Assembly: GCF_015477605.1 (NCBI RefSeq)
Contig: NZ_JADLQX010000017.1
Coordinates: 124,001 to 188,000, forward strand
From: Nocardia amamiensis
GTDB lineage: Bacteria; Actinomycetota; Actinomycetes; Mycobacteriales; Mycobacteriaceae
DNA: 64,000 nucleotides
Direction: 5' to 3'
Shown here: piece after piece, positions 8,529-17,625 of the stretch
Position numbering within the stretch: the first letter of the stretch is position 1
Layout: each line of letters starts with the position of its first letter
Position numbers and translations under genes: made by a program
The notes under the pieces: model-generated
What the model was told of the DNA's origin: nothing
Databases searched by the model: none
The model's input: only the letters and a program-made list of their open reading frames with translations

Positions 8529-9140
8529 GTGACGACCGCAGTAGGGACCCCAGGATCGGCCATTACCCAGCGTGTGCATTCGCTGAACCGGCCCAACATG
8601 GTCAGCGTCGGTACCATCATCTGGCTGTCGAGCGAGCTGATGTTCTTCGCCGGCCTGTTCGCGATGTACTTCGTCGCGCGCGCCCAGGCGCACGGTCACT
8701 GGCCGCCGGAGCCGACCGAGCTGAACCTGAAGCTCGCTGTGCCGGTCACCGCCGTGCTGGTCGCGTCGTCGTTCACCTGCCAGATGGGCGTGTTCGCCGC
8801 GGAGAAGGGCGACGTGTTCGGCCTGCGCCGCTGGTATGTCATCACCTTCCTGATGGGCGCGTTCTTCGTCGGCGGCCAGGGCTACGAGTACTACAACCTC
8901 GTCGGTGAGGGCACCTCGATCGCCAGCAGCTCGTACGGCTCGGTGTTCTACATCACCACCGGCTTCCACGGTCTGCACGTCATCGGCGGTCTCATCGCGT
9001 TCCTGTTCCTGCTGGCCCGCACCAAGGTGAGCAAGTTCACTCCCGCGCAGGCCACCGCAGCGATCGTCGTCTCCTACTACTGGCACTTCGTCGACATCGT
9101 GTGGATCGGGTTGTTCGCCACGATCTACTTCGTCCGCTGA
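8529..9140 (+). CDS. ctaE: Cytochrome c oxidase subunit III
   Basis: A 203-aa subunit of the aa3-type terminal oxidase, part of the bc1-aa3 supercomplex in the plasma membrane. Five transmembrane segments can be traced, with the family signatures WLSSELMFFAGLF near the N-terminus, GFHGLHVIGG and YYWHFVDIVWIGLF at the C-terminus. Length matches mycobacterial CtaE (Rv2193). The GTG at 8529 is chosen because the conserved sequence starts there and the total length then fits the family. qcrC, qcrA and qcrB follow in the same direction. Confidence 0.96.
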   Translation: MTTAVGTPGSAITQRVHSLNRPNMVSVGTIIWLSSELMFFAGLFAMYFVARAQAHGHWPPEPTELNLKLAVPVTAVLVASSFTCQMGVFAAEKGDVFGLRRWYVITFLMGAFFVGGQGYEYYNLVGEGTSIASSSYGSVFYITTGFHGLHVIGGLIAFLFLLARTKVSKFTPAQATAAIVVSYYWHFVDIVWIGLFATIYFVR

Positions 9141-9228
9141 GCGTGGACGTCGCGCCGCCGTGCAGCAGGCGCGGCGACACCCCAGATCTTTCGCACAAGT
9201 CGGTTCCGTCTACTCCAAAGGGACACAG

Positions 9229-10092
9229 ATGAGTTCATCTCCCCCGTCAGCGCCAGAGCCCGCCAGCCCCGGGAACGGCCAGGCCAGCAAGACGCGCAGG
9301 CAGCGCCGCGTTCGCCGTCGCATCGCGGGCGGGCTTGCGCTGCTGGTGGGCCTCGTCGGAGCAGGCTTCCTGGCATCGGCCCTGACGCCGGACCCTCAGC
9401 GCGCGACCGCGAACGAGGACCAGTCCGCGCTGATCCGCGAGGGCCAGCAGCTCTACGACACGTCCTGCATCACCTGCCACGGCGCGAACCTGCAGGGTGT
9501 GCCCGACCGTGGTCCGAGCCTGATCGGCGTCGGCGAGGCCGCCGTCTACTTCCAGGTGTCGTCCGGCCGCATGCCGATGGCCCGCAACGAGGCCCAGGCG
9601 CAGCGCAAGCCACCGAAGTTCGACGCCCACCAGACCGACGCGCTGAGCGCGTACGTGGCGGCCAACGGCGGCGGTCCGACGGTGGTCCGCGACGCCAACG
9701 GCGAGGTCGCCCAGGAGTCGCTGCGCGGTGCGGACATCGCCCGCGGTTCGGAGCTGTTCCGGATGAACTGCGCGTCCTGCCACAACTTCACCGGACGGGG
9801 CGGCGCGCTGTCCTCCGGTAAGTTCGCGCCGCCGCTGGAACCCGCGAACGAGCAGCAGATCCTCGCCGCGATGCTCACCGGTCCGCAGAACATGCCGAAG
9901 TTCTCCGACCGTCAGCTGAGCCCGGAGGAGAAGCGCGACATCATCGCCTACGTCAAGAACTCGACCGAGGAGCGCAGCCCGGGCGGCTGGGATCTCGGTG
10001 GGTTCGGTCCCGCGACCGAGGGCCTGGCCATCTGGGTGGTCGGCATCACGCTCGTGGTCGGCGCCGCGATGTGGATCGGATCGAGGTCATGA
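9229..10092 (+). CDS. qcrC: Ubiquinol/menaquinol-cytochrome c reductase dihaem cytochrome c subunit
   Basis: A 287-aa membrane-anchored dihaem cytochrome c, the actinobacterial replacement for separate c1 and soluble c. An N-terminal membrane anchor lies at about 34-53. Two CxxCH haem sites are at Cys80-His84 (CITCH) and Cys181-His185 (CASCH), and a C-terminal TM segment at about 265-285 holds it in the bc1-aa3 supercomplex. The ATG at 9229 follows AAAGGGA. Its stop overlaps the qcrA start region (ATGA). Confidence 0.97.
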   Translation: MSSSPPSAPEPASPGNGQASKTRRQRRVRRRIAGGLALLVGLVGAGFLASALTPDPQRATANEDQSALIREGQQLYDTSCITCHGANLQGVPDRGPSLIGVGEAAVYFQVSSGRMPMARNEAQAQRKPPKFDAHQTDALSAYVAANGGGPTVVRDANGEVAQESLRGADIARGSELFRMNCASCHNFTGRGGALSSGKFAPPLEPANEQQILAAMLTGPQNMPKFSDRQLSPEEKRDIIAYVKNSTEERSPGGWDLGGFGPATEGLAIWVVGITLVVGAAMWIGSRS

Positions 10093-11288
10093 TGGATAAG
10101 GAGCGAGACGACATGGGTCGGCCGGATGAGGGCCGCGACACGCGACCGTCGCAGGAGCAGTCGGTGCCCGCCACTCCGGCGGAGCCGACCGAGGCGGAAC
10201 TCGACGCGATGTCGCGCGATGAGCTGGTCAAGCTGGGTACCGAGCGCGACGGCGTCGACGTCGCCTACCGGCGCGAGCGTTTCCCGATCCCGGGCACCCG
10301 CGCGGAGAAGCGGGCCGAGCGCGCGGTGACCTTCTGGTTCGCCGTGTCCGGTATCGCGGCCGCGGCGCTGGTCGGCGTGTTCCTGTTCTGGCCGTGGGAG
10401 TTCAAGGGCAAGGAAGAGGAGGGCCACGGGCTCTACTCCCTGTTCACCCCGTTGATCGGCCTGACCTTCGGCATCTCGGTGCTGGTCATCGGCGTGGCGG
10501 TGGTGCTGATCCGCAAGCTGTTCATCCCCGCCGAGCTGTCCATCCAGGAGCGGCACGACGGTCCATCGCCTGAGGTCGAGCGCCGCACCCTGGTGGCCGA
10601 GCTGCAGGACGCGCTGGAGACCTCCACCCTGGGCCGCCGCAAGATGATCACCCGTACCGCGGGCGCCGGTGTCGGCGTGCTCGGTATCGGCGCGCTGCTG
10701 GTGTTCGTCGGCGGCATGATCAAGAACCCGTGGGCCAAGGGCGACAAGTCGCCGCTGTGGGTCTCCGGCTGGACCCCGGACTACCCGGGCGAGACCATCT
10801 ACATCCGCCGCGACACCGGTCGCCCGGACGACGTCGTGCTGGTGCGTCCGGAGGACCTGGACGCGGGCGCCATGGAGACGGTGTTCCCGTGGAAGGAGAA
10901 GTGGCGCGGCGACGAGCACGCCACGCTGGAGTCGCTGCGCGGTATCCGCAACGCCGTCATGCTGATCCGCCTGCGCACCGAAGACGCGCAGAAGGCGATC
11001 AAGCGCAAGGGTCAGGAGAGCTTCAACTACGGCGACTACTTCGCCTACTCCAAGATCTGCACCCACCTCGGCTGCCCGACCTCGCTGTTCGAGCAGCAGA
11101 CCAACCGGATCCTGTGCCCCTGCCACCAGTCGCAGTTCTCCGCGACCGAATGGGGCAAGCCGGTCTTCGGTCCCGCCGCTCGCGCGCTGCCGCAGCTGCC
11201 GATCACCGTCAACGCTGAGGGCTTCCTGGTCGCCAACGGCGACTTCATCGAGCCGCTCGGCCCGGCCTACTGGGAGCGCCGTTCATGA
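10089..11288 (+). CDS. qcrA: Rieske iron-sulfur subunit of the cytochrome bc1 complex
   Basis: A 399-aa Rieske protein with three predicted TM segments (about 78-100, 118-142 and 195-220), as is usual for actinobacteria. The C-terminal Rieske domain has CTHLGC (Cys about 324) and CPCHQS (Cys about 343), which bind the 2Fe-2S cluster. Start choice: ATG 10089 overlaps the qcrC stop in an ATGA. ATG 10092 and ATG 10113 are also in frame, and the last has AAGGAG nine bases upstream, so the true N-terminus could be eight residues shorter. It passes electrons from menaquinol to the QcrC haems. Confidence 0.95.
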   Translation: MMDKERDDMGRPDEGRDTRPSQEQSVPATPAEPTEAELDAMSRDELVKLGTERDGVDVAYRRERFPIPGTRAEKRAERAVTFWFAVSGIAAAALVGVFLFWPWEFKGKEEEGHGLYSLFTPLIGLTFGISVLVIGVAVVLIRKLFIPAELSIQERHDGPSPEVERRTLVAELQDALETSTLGRRKMITRTAGAGVGVLGIGALLVFVGGMIKNPWAKGDKSPLWVSGWTPDYPGETIYIRRDTGRPDDVVLVRPEDLDAGAMETVFPWKEKWRGDEHATLESLRGIRNAVMLIRLRTEDAQKAIKRKGQESFNYGDYFAYSKICTHLGCPTSLFEQQTNRILCPCHQSQFSATEWGKPVFGPAARALPQLPITVNAEGFLVANGDFIEPLGPAYWERRS

Positions 11289-12904
11289 GTCCTTCTGTCG
11301 CAGCCCAAGCCAGCGAGGCGGACGAGCGGTACCGGGCCGCCGCCTTTATGAAGCGGTCGATCAACAAGGTCTTCCCGACACATTGGTCGTTCCTGCTCGG
11401 GGAGATCGCGCTCTACAGCTTCATCATCCTGCTGCTGTCGGGTGTGTATCTGACCCTGTTCTTCGACCCGTCCATGAGTCACGTCGTCTATGACGGCGCC
11501 TACCAGCCACTGCGCGGCGTGACGATGTCGCGGGCGTACGAGACGGCGCTGAACATCTCCTTCGAGGTGCGCGGCGGTCTGTTCGTCCGCCAGGTGCACC
11601 ACTGGGCGGCGCTGCTGTTCGCGGCGTCGATCATCATCCACCTGTTCCGGATCTTCTTCACCGGCGCCTTCCGCAAGCCGCGTGAGGCGAACTGGGTGAT
11701 CGGTTCGCTGTTGCTGATCCTGGCGATGTTCGAAGGCTTCTTCGGCTACTCGCTGCCGGACGACCTGCTCTCGGGCACAGGTCTGCGGGCGGCGTTCTCC
11801 GGCATCACGATCTCGATTCCGATCATCGGTACGTGGATGCACTGGCTGATGTTCGGCGGCGACTTCCCCGGCGACATCATCATCCCGCGCCTGTACATCG
11901 CGCACGTGCTGCTGTTCCCGGGCATCATCCTGGCGCTGATCGCCGCGCATGTGGCGTTGGTGTGGTACCAGAAGCACACGCAGTTCCCCGGCCCGGGCCG
12001 CACCGAGAACAACGTGGTCGGCGCCCGCATCGTGCCGGTGTTCGCCGCGGACCAGGGCGCGTTCTTCGCCTTCACTCTCGGCATCGTCGGGATCATGGGC
12101 GGCGTCTTCCAGATCAACCCGATCTGGAACCTGGGCCCGTACAACCCCTCGCAGGTGTCGGCGGGCTCGCAGCCGGACTTCTACATGATGTGGACCGACG
12201 GTATGGCTCGCTTGATGCCGCCGTGGGAGCTGTACATCGGTAACTACACCGTGCCCGCGGTCTTCTGGGTGGCACTGATCATGGGCTTGGTGTTCACCGT
12301 CTTGATCGCCTACCCGTGGATCGAGAAGCGGCTCACCGGCGACACAGCGGCACATCACAATCTGTTGCAGCGCCCCCGTGACGTGCCGGTCCGCACCGCG
12401 ATCGGCGCGATGGCGATCGCGTTCTACGTGGTGCTGACGCTGTCGTGCGTGAACGACATCATCGCGCTGAAGTTCGACATCTCGCTGAACGCGACCACGT
12501 GGATCGGCCGCATCGGCCTGCTCGTCGCGCCGCCGATCGCGTACTTCCTGACCTACCGGTTCTGCCTGGGCTTGCAGCGCAGCGACCGCGCGGTGCTGGA
12601 GCACGGCATCGAGACCGGTGTGATCAAGCGTCTGCCGCACGGCGAGTACATCGAGGTGCATCAGCCGCTCGGCCCGGTGGACGAGCACGGTCACCCGATT
12701 CCGCTGGAGTACCAGGGCGCCCCGGTCCCGAAGCGGATGAACCAGCTGGGCTCGGCCGGCCAGCCGGGCACCGGTAGCTTCCTGCGGCCGGACCCGCAGG
12801 AGGAAAGCGACCGGCACTTCGAGATCGAGCACGAGGAAGAGCACAAGCAGCTGAAGGTGCTGCAGAGGGCTCAGGAGGCGTCGAACGGCAAGCACGGCCA
12901 CTGA
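11285..12904 (+). CDS. qcrB: Cytochrome b subunit of the cytochrome bc1 complex
   Basis: A 539-aa cytochrome b with about nine TM helices and a long hydrophilic C-terminal tail rich in His/Glu, typical of actinobacteria. Haem-ligating histidines are visible in VRQVHHWAALLF and in the later helix with YIAHVLLFPG...AAHVALVW. The Qo-site region includes PDFYMMWTDGMARLMPPWE. It overlaps qcrA by 4 nt. QcrB is the target of Q203-type imidazopyridine inhibitors in mycobacteria (known of the family). A strong hairpin ends the operon. Confidence 0.97.
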   Translation: MSPSVAAQASEADERYRAAAFMKRSINKVFPTHWSFLLGEIALYSFIILLLSGVYLTLFFDPSMSHVVYDGAYQPLRGVTMSRAYETALNISFEVRGGLFVRQVHHWAALLFAASIIIHLFRIFFTGAFRKPREANWVIGSLLLILAMFEGFFGYSLPDDLLSGTGLRAAFSGITISIPIIGTWMHWLMFGGDFPGDIIIPRLYIAHVLLFPGIILALIAAHVALVWYQKHTQFPGPGRTENNVVGARIVPVFAADQGAFFAFTLGIVGIMGGVFQINPIWNLGPYNPSQVSAGSQPDFYMMWTDGMARLMPPWELYIGNYTVPAVFWVALIMGLVFTVLIAYPWIEKRLTGDTAAHHNLLQRPRDVPVRTAIGAMAIAFYVVLTLSCVNDIIALKFDISLNATTWIGRIGLLVAPPIAYFLTYRFCLGLQRSDRAVLEHGIETGVIKRLPHGEYIEVHQPLGPVDEHGHPIPLEYQGAPVPKRMNQLGSAGQPGTGSFLRPDPQEESDRHFEIEHEEEHKQLKVLQRAQEASNGKHGH

Positions 12905-12913
12905 CCCCCCACG

Positions 12914-12949
12914 CGACGGCCCCGAGTCGAATCCGACTCGGGGCCGTCG
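12914..12949. terminator. Bidirectional terminator between qcrB and RNase AS
   Basis: A perfect 16-bp stem (CGACGGCCCCGAGTCG with its complement) closed by an AATC loop, starting 9 nt after the qcrB stop. It has no T-tract, as is common in actinobacteria. It separates two convergent genes. Confidence 0.8.
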
Positions 12950-12967
12950 TGCGTCACACGGCGGGCG

Positions 12968-13528
12968 TCACAGGCGCGGCGCCGCGCGGCGGGCGGCTTC
13001 GATGGCTTCGAATTTGGCCAGGTTGTGCCGGGCGTCGGCCAGCGCGTCGTGGGCGTCGGGTGGGATCGGCGGCAGCTCGGGACGGCCATGCGCCTCCCAG
13101 TGCTGGCGTAATTCGTTGGTGTAGCGGGGCAGCGCGTTGGGGAGGTCGACCATGGACCCCCAGAGCTGGCACAGCGCCACATGGTCGTAGGCGGCGACCC
13201 AGGCCCACAGCTCCGGCTGCACGCTCGGCCTCGGCACCAGGAAGGCGTACAGCTCGTCGCGGATCCGCGCACGGCTGCGCCACAGCGGTGAGGACGGCGG
13301 CGGCAGCAGCGGCAACACGAATTTGCGCACCCACGGCCCCGCACGATCGGGATCGAACTCGGTGGACACCGCGTAGTACTCCCGGCCGTCCTCGCAGACG
13401 ACGCCGATGGAGACCAAATCGATGGTCACTCCGTCTTCGATGAATTCGCAGTCGTAAAAATATCTCAGCGAGATCGGTCTCTCCTCGGCTTCCAGGTGCC
13501 TTTGCGGCAGATGACGAGTTCCCAGCAA
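12968..13528 (-). CDS. 3'-5' exoribonuclease, RNase AS family (Rv2179c-like)
   Basis: A DEDD-type exoribonuclease that trims adenylate-containing 3' ends in the mycobacterial homologue. Conserved sequence begins at RYFYDCEFIEDG (first Asp/Glu pair), continues with SIGVVCEDGREYYAVSTEF, then AWVAAYDHVALCQLWG (middle Asp) and DAHDALADARHNL (His/Asp). A TTG at 13528 is the first usable start and gives 186 aa, but family members begin at the RYFYD position. There the codon is CTG (13466-13468) with no ATG, GTG or TTG nearby, so initiation at CTG is possible. It is divergent from aroG, as in M. tuberculosis. Confidence 0.88.
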   Translation of the reverse strand: MLGTRHLPQRHLEAEERPISLRYFYDCEFIEDGVTIDLVSIGVVCEDGREYYAVSTEFDPDRAGPWVRKFVLPLLPPPSSPLWRSRARIRDELYAFLVPRPSVQPELWAWVAAYDHVALCQLWGSMVDLPNALPRYTNELRQHWEAHGRPELPPIPPDAHDALADARHNLAKFEAIEAARRAAPRL

Positions 13529-13655
13529 ACCCTATGGTGACGGCTGATGCCCGCTCGCAAGGGCCCATACGGTGGAGATTTCCGCCACCTTGGTGCGAGC
13601 TTCCACCACTACCACCGGGTATCCCTGGAGGGCGATCGGTCCGTATTCTGAACTG

Positions 13656-15041
13656 GTGAACTGGACCGTCGACGTACCCATCGATCGCCTGCCGGAACTG
13701 CCGCCGCTGCCCGCCGAGCTGCGCAGACGGCTGGACGACGCGCTGGCGCGCCCCGCGCTGCAGCAACCGTCCTGGGATCCGGAACAGGCGGCCATGATGC
13801 GCACCGTACTGGAGAGCGTGCCGCCGATCTGCGTGCCGGCCGAAGTGGAGGAGCTGCGGTCGCAGCTGGCCGAGGTCGCCCGCGGCGAGGCTTTCCTCAT
13901 GCAGGGCGGCGACTGCGCCGAGACGTTCGCCGACAACACCGAGCCGCACATTCGTGGCAACATCCGCACGCTGCTGCAGATGGCCGTCGTGCTCACCTAC
14001 GGCGCGAGCCTGCCGGTGGTCAAGGTGGCGCGGATCGCGGGGCAGTACGCCAAACCGCGCTCCTCGGACCTCGATTCGCTCGGCCTCAAGTCCTACCGCG
14101 GCGACATGGTGAACGCGCTGACCGCCGACGCGGCACTGCGCGAGCACGACCCGTCGCGCCTGGTCCGCGCCTACGCCAACGCCAGCGCCGCGATGAACCT
14201 GGTGCGGGCCCTCACCGGCGCGGGCATGGCCGACCTGCACAAGGTGCACGACTGGAACCGCGACTTCGTGGCCCAGTCGCCCGCAGGCGCCCGGTACGAG
14301 GCGCTGGCCGAGGAGATCGACCGCGGCCTCGCGTTCATGACGGCGTGCCGGGTCAACGATCCCAGCCTGAAATCGGCGCGCATCTACGCCAGCCACGAGG
14401 CGCTGGTCCTGGACTACGAGCGCGCCATGCTGCGGTTGAGCGAGAACGCGATCGGCGAGCCGGTGCTCTACGACCTGTCCGCGCATTTCCTCTGGATCGG
14501 CGAGCGCACCCGTCAGCTCGACGGTGCGCATATCGCGTTCGCGGAGCTGATCGCCAATCCGATCGGCCTGAAGATCGGCCCCTCCACCACGCCCGAGCAG
14601 GCCGTGGAATACGTCGAGCGGCTGGACCCGAACAACGAACCCGGCAGGCTGACCATCGTGTCCCGCATGGGCCACAGCAAGGTCCGCGACGTGCTGCCGC
14701 CCATCATCGAAAAGGTGCAGGCCACCGGCCACCAGGTGATCTGGCAGTGCGACCCGATGCACGGCAACACGCACGAGTCGTCCACCGGGTTCAAGACCCG
14801 CCACTTCGACCGCGTCGTCGACGAGGTGCAGGGGTTCTTCGAGGTGCACCACGCGCTCGGCACGCATCCCGGCGGCATGCACATCGAACTGACCGGCGAG
14901 GACGTCACCGAATGCCTCGGCGGCGCCCAGGACATCTCCGACCTCGATCTGTCCGGCCGTTACGAGACCGCCTGCGATCCCCGGCTGAACACCCAGCAGT
15001 CGCTGGAGCTGGCCTTCCTGGTCGCGGAGATGCTGCGCTGA
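13656..15041 (+). CDS. aroG: Class II 3-deoxy-7-phosphoheptulonate (DAHP) synthase
   Basis: A 461-aa first enzyme of the shikimate pathway, condensing PEP and erythrose-4-phosphate. It is nearly the same length as mycobacterial AroG (Rv2178c) and has the same beginning (NWTVDVPIDRLP). Class II signatures include GGDCAETF, KVARIAGQYAKPRS, WIGERTRQLDGAH, HQVIWQCDPMHGNTH (metal and substrate binding) and GECLGGAQDI-like sequence near the C-terminus. The GTG at 13656 starts exactly at the conserved N-terminus. The gene is convergent with pknL across a hairpin. Confidence 0.97.
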   Translation: MNWTVDVPIDRLPELPPLPAELRRRLDDALARPALQQPSWDPEQAAMMRTVLESVPPICVPAEVEELRSQLAEVARGEAFLMQGGDCAETFADNTEPHIRGNIRTLLQMAVVLTYGASLPVVKVARIAGQYAKPRSSDLDSLGLKSYRGDMVNALTADAALREHDPSRLVRAYANASAAMNLVRALTGAGMADLHKVHDWNRDFVAQSPAGARYEALAEEIDRGLAFMTACRVNDPSLKSARIYASHEALVLDYERAMLRLSENAIGEPVLYDLSAHFLWIGERTRQLDGAHIAFAELIANPIGLKIGPSTTPEQAVEYVERLDPNNEPGRLTIVSRMGHSKVRDVLPPIIEKVQATGHQVIWQCDPMHGNTHESSTGFKTRHFDRVVDEVQGFFEVHHALGTHPGGMHIELTGEDVTECLGGAQDISDLDLSGRYETACDPRLNTQQSLELAFLVAEMLR

Positions 15042-15045
15042 GTTC

Positions 15046-15074
15046 CGGCGCACCGGTCGGCATCCGGTGCGCCG
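15046..15074. terminator. Bidirectional terminator between aroG and pknL
   Basis: CGGCGCACCGG (15046-15056) pairs perfectly with CCGGTGCGCCG (15064-15074) around a 7-nt loop. It starts 5 nt after the aroG stop and ends 4 nt before the pknL stop codon. Confidence 0.75.
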
Positions 15075-15077
15075 AGA

Positions 15078-17063
15078 TCAGGGAAGCGCGACCAGTGACA
15101 CGGTGCTACCGGGCTCGACGTTGGCCCCGATGGCGGGTGTCTGCGAAATGATCACCGACGAGTCCGACCGGGTGAGCTGGCTGACCTGGACCTGCAAACC
15201 CAGGCTCGTCAGCCGTGTCCTGGCGTCGCCGACGGTGGCGCCGAGCAGACTCGGCATCTTCAACGCGTTGGAGACCAGCAAGACGACGCCGTCGCCGGAC
15301 TGAATCGTCGCTCCCGCACCGGGTTCGGTGCCGATGGCATGATCGGCCTCGACGCCGCGATCGAACTGACTCCGGTTCTCTCGCACCGTGATCCCGGCCG
15401 CGGTGAGAATCTTCACCGCCTCCGCGGCGGGGCGGCCGCGCACGTCGGGCACCCGCACGGGTTGAGACCCCTTGCTGCGGAACACCTTCACCTGCGCTCC
15501 GAGCGGCAGCACGGTGCCCGGCCTCGGTTCCACCCTGGCGATGGTGCCTTTGGGCGCGGTGCTGGATTCCTCCCCGGCGTCGACCGGCTGCAGGCCGTTG
15601 TCCCGGATCAACTGATTGACCTTCGACACCTGGTCACCGGGTTGGACGTCCGGCACCTTGGGTTTGCCGTTGGAGACCAGCACGGCGACCGTCGACGCTT
15701 TGGTGACCTTGGACCCGGCCGATGGGTCGCTGCCGACCACGCCGCCCACGGGGACGGTGTCGGACGCCTTCTGCCGGACCTCGGTCTGGAACCCGGCCTC
15801 CTGGAGCGTGGCGATCGCCTTGTCGGTGCTCAACCCCGCGACCGGCGGAACGGGCGAATAGCGGCCGAAACCGAGCCACCAACCGCCGATGCCGACCAGC
15901 AGGGTCAGGACCGCGACGATGGCCACCCACATCCACACGGTGCGCCGGGACCGATCGAGTGCGTCGGCGTAGGGCGAATACGGCGGCGCCGGGTGAGCCT
16001 GGCGCACGGGTGGCTGGTCGTAGCCGTCCGTCCGGTCGTAGCCGTCCGGAGGTCCATAGTCGACGCGGGGGCGCTGTGCGGTCACCACTTTGGTGTGCTG
16101 CACCTGTTGCGGTGGGTGCGGCTCACGCACCGACGCGCCGGCGAGACCCTGGCGGCCGTCGGGCTCCGGCGCGACGGCCCGGTAGCTTGCGCTGAGATGT
16201 TCGGCCGACTCCTGGGGCGCCGGCACCCGATAGGCGGGCAGTTGCAGGGCCGCGGCGAGCTGCCGCAGCGCGGCCGCCATCTCGGTCGCGTCCGCGAACC
16301 GGTGCGCGGGCTCGCGCGCGGTGGCCTTCGCGACGAACTCGTCGAACTCCGGCGGCACCCCGGAAATGAAACCGCTCGGGCTCGGCACGTCGTTCTCGAT
16401 CCGCTGATAGGCCACCGACAGTGCCGTGTCGCCGGTGAAAGGCACACGGCCGGTGAGCATTTCGAAGATCAGCAGGCCGAAGGAGTACACGTCGCTGCGG
16501 GAATCGGCGGTGCCGCTGGTGACCTGCTCGGGGGAGAGGTAGGCGGCGGTGCCCAGGATGACGCTCGCCGAGGTGGTGTTCGCCGCGGCGACCGCGCGGA
16601 CCAGGCCGAAATCGGCGATCTTCACCTCGCCGGCGTCGGAGATCAGCACGTTCTCCGGCTTGATGTCGCGATGCACCAGCCCCGCCGCGTGCGCGACGCC
16701 GATGGCCGCCAGCACCGGCTCGGCGACCGCGCGCACGGCGTGCGGCGGCATCGGCCCGCGTTCACGCAGCAGTTCGCGCAGCGTGCCGCCCTCGACCAGC
16801 TCCATGATCAGGAACGGGTGGTCGCCGTCGACGCCCTGGTCGTACACCGCGACCAGCGACGGATGCTTGAGCTTGGCGACCGCGCGCGCCTCGAACTCGA
16901 ACCGGGACAGGAACTGCGGGTCACCGGCGAACTTGGGGTCCATCACCTTGATGGCGACCGGGCGGTCCAGGCGGGTGTCGACCCCCCGGAAGACCATCGA
17001 CATGCCGCCGCGGGCGATCGGCGCGTCGATCCGATAGCGCCCTTCCAGCATCTGGCCGATCAA
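15078..17063 (-). CDS. pknL: Serine/threonine protein kinase PknL with four PASTA repeats
   Basis: A 661-aa receptor kinase. The cytoplasmic kinase domain (about 9-270) has the Gly loop IARGGMSMVF, Lys39, catalytic HRDIKPEN (131-138), DFG (151-153) and a Thr/Ser-rich activation segment (TTSASVILGT). A Pro/Tyr-rich juxtamembrane linker (280-370) leads to one TM helix (about 376-398). An extracellular region of about 260 residues follows, made of four PASTA-type repeats that would sense muropeptides or lipid II. M. tuberculosis PknL lacks this ectodomain, whereas corynebacterial PknL has it. Context (aroG on one side, the Rv2175c-like gene on the other) identifies the orthologue. Confidence 0.95.
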   Translation of the reverse strand: MIGQMLEGRYRIDAPIARGGMSMVFRGVDTRLDRPVAIKVMDPKFAGDPQFLSRFEFEARAVAKLKHPSLVAVYDQGVDGDHPFLIMELVEGGTLRELLRERGPMPPHAVRAVAEPVLAAIGVAHAAGLVHRDIKPENVLISDAGEVKIADFGLVRAVAAANTTSASVILGTAAYLSPEQVTSGTADSRSDVYSFGLLIFEMLTGRVPFTGDTALSVAYQRIENDVPSPSGFISGVPPEFDEFVAKATAREPAHRFADATEMAAALRQLAAALQLPAYRVPAPQESAEHLSASYRAVAPEPDGRQGLAGASVREPHPPQQVQHTKVVTAQRPRVDYGPPDGYDRTDGYDQPPVRQAHPAPPYSPYADALDRSRRTVWMWVAIVAVLTLLVGIGGWWLGFGRYSPVPPVAGLSTDKAIATLQEAGFQTEVRQKASDTVPVGGVVGSDPSAGSKVTKASTVAVLVSNGKPKVPDVQPGDQVSKVNQLIRDNGLQPVDAGEESSTAPKGTIARVEPRPGTVLPLGAQVKVFRSKGSQPVRVPDVRGRPAAEAVKILTAAGITVRENRSQFDRGVEADHAIGTEPGAGATIQSGDGVVLLVSNALKMPSLLGATVGDARTRLTSLGLQVQVSQLTRSDSSVIISQTPAIGANVEPGSTVSLVALP

Positions 17064-17209
17064 GTGACTTCCTCCGGCTTTCCCAAAGCTCGCACCCCTC
17101 GCGCACTACCTGCGCCGAGCGATCGGCCGCTCTTTGCGGCCCTCACGATGGTATCGACTCCCGCCGCACCGGGTGTCTCACGACGTGCGAGGCCAGACGG
17201 TCTACCGTT

Positions 17210-17584
17210 GTGCGGGTGAGTGCATTTCCCTGCAGTGAGGACGTCCTTCCCCAGTCGGTGACCCTGGTGCCGCTGCCGGAGGTGGCCGACCGACTCGGGC
17301 TGGTGGTGACCCGGGTGCATCAGATGCTGCGCGACCACCAACTGATCGCCGTGCGCAGAAACGGCGTCGCGGGTATCCCGGAGCGCTTCTTCGACGACAC
17401 CGGCGCGGTGGTGAAGCCGCTCCCGGGCCTGATCACGGTGATGCGCGACGCAAAGTACACCGACGAGGAGATCCTGGAATGGGTCTTCACTGAGGACGAC
17501 AGCCTGCCCGGCAAACCGATCGACGCCCTGCACGGCCCGCTTGCCCGTGAGGTACTGCGCCGAGCCGCGGCGGATCCGTTTTAA
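17210..17584 (+). CDS. Rv2175c-like DNA-binding protein (likely PknL substrate)
   Basis: A 124-aa protein with an N-terminal helix-turn-helix (LPEVADRLGLVVTRVHQMLRDHQLIAVRR) and a C-terminal conserved half (IPERFFDD...KPLPGLITVMRDAKYTDEEILEWVFT) typical of the Rv2175c family. The mycobacterial protein binds DNA and is phosphorylated by PknL, which lies divergently next door there and here. Start could be GTG 17210 or GTG 17216. Convergent with crtB. Confidence 0.9.
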   Translation: MRVSAFPCSEDVLPQSVTLVPLPEVADRLGLVVTRVHQMLRDHQLIAVRRNGVAGIPERFFDDTGAVVKPLPGLITVMRDAKYTDEEILEWVFTEDDSLPGKPIDALHGPLAREVLRRAAADPF

Positions 17585-17625
17585 TTTGCAGCGCCTGCGG
17601 CGCTGCGTGTTCGCGGCCCCCTTGT

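Noticed and set aside
11267..12901. 544-codon minus-strand frame opposite qcrB
   Set aside because: Mirror of a high-GC gene with strong third-position bias. Its sequence is Asp/Arg/His/Gln-rich nonsense.
13529..13655. Aromatic amino-acid attenuator/leader peptide before aroG
   Set aside because: The in-frame upstream stretch has only scattered Tyr and Trp codons and no terminator/antiterminator pair.
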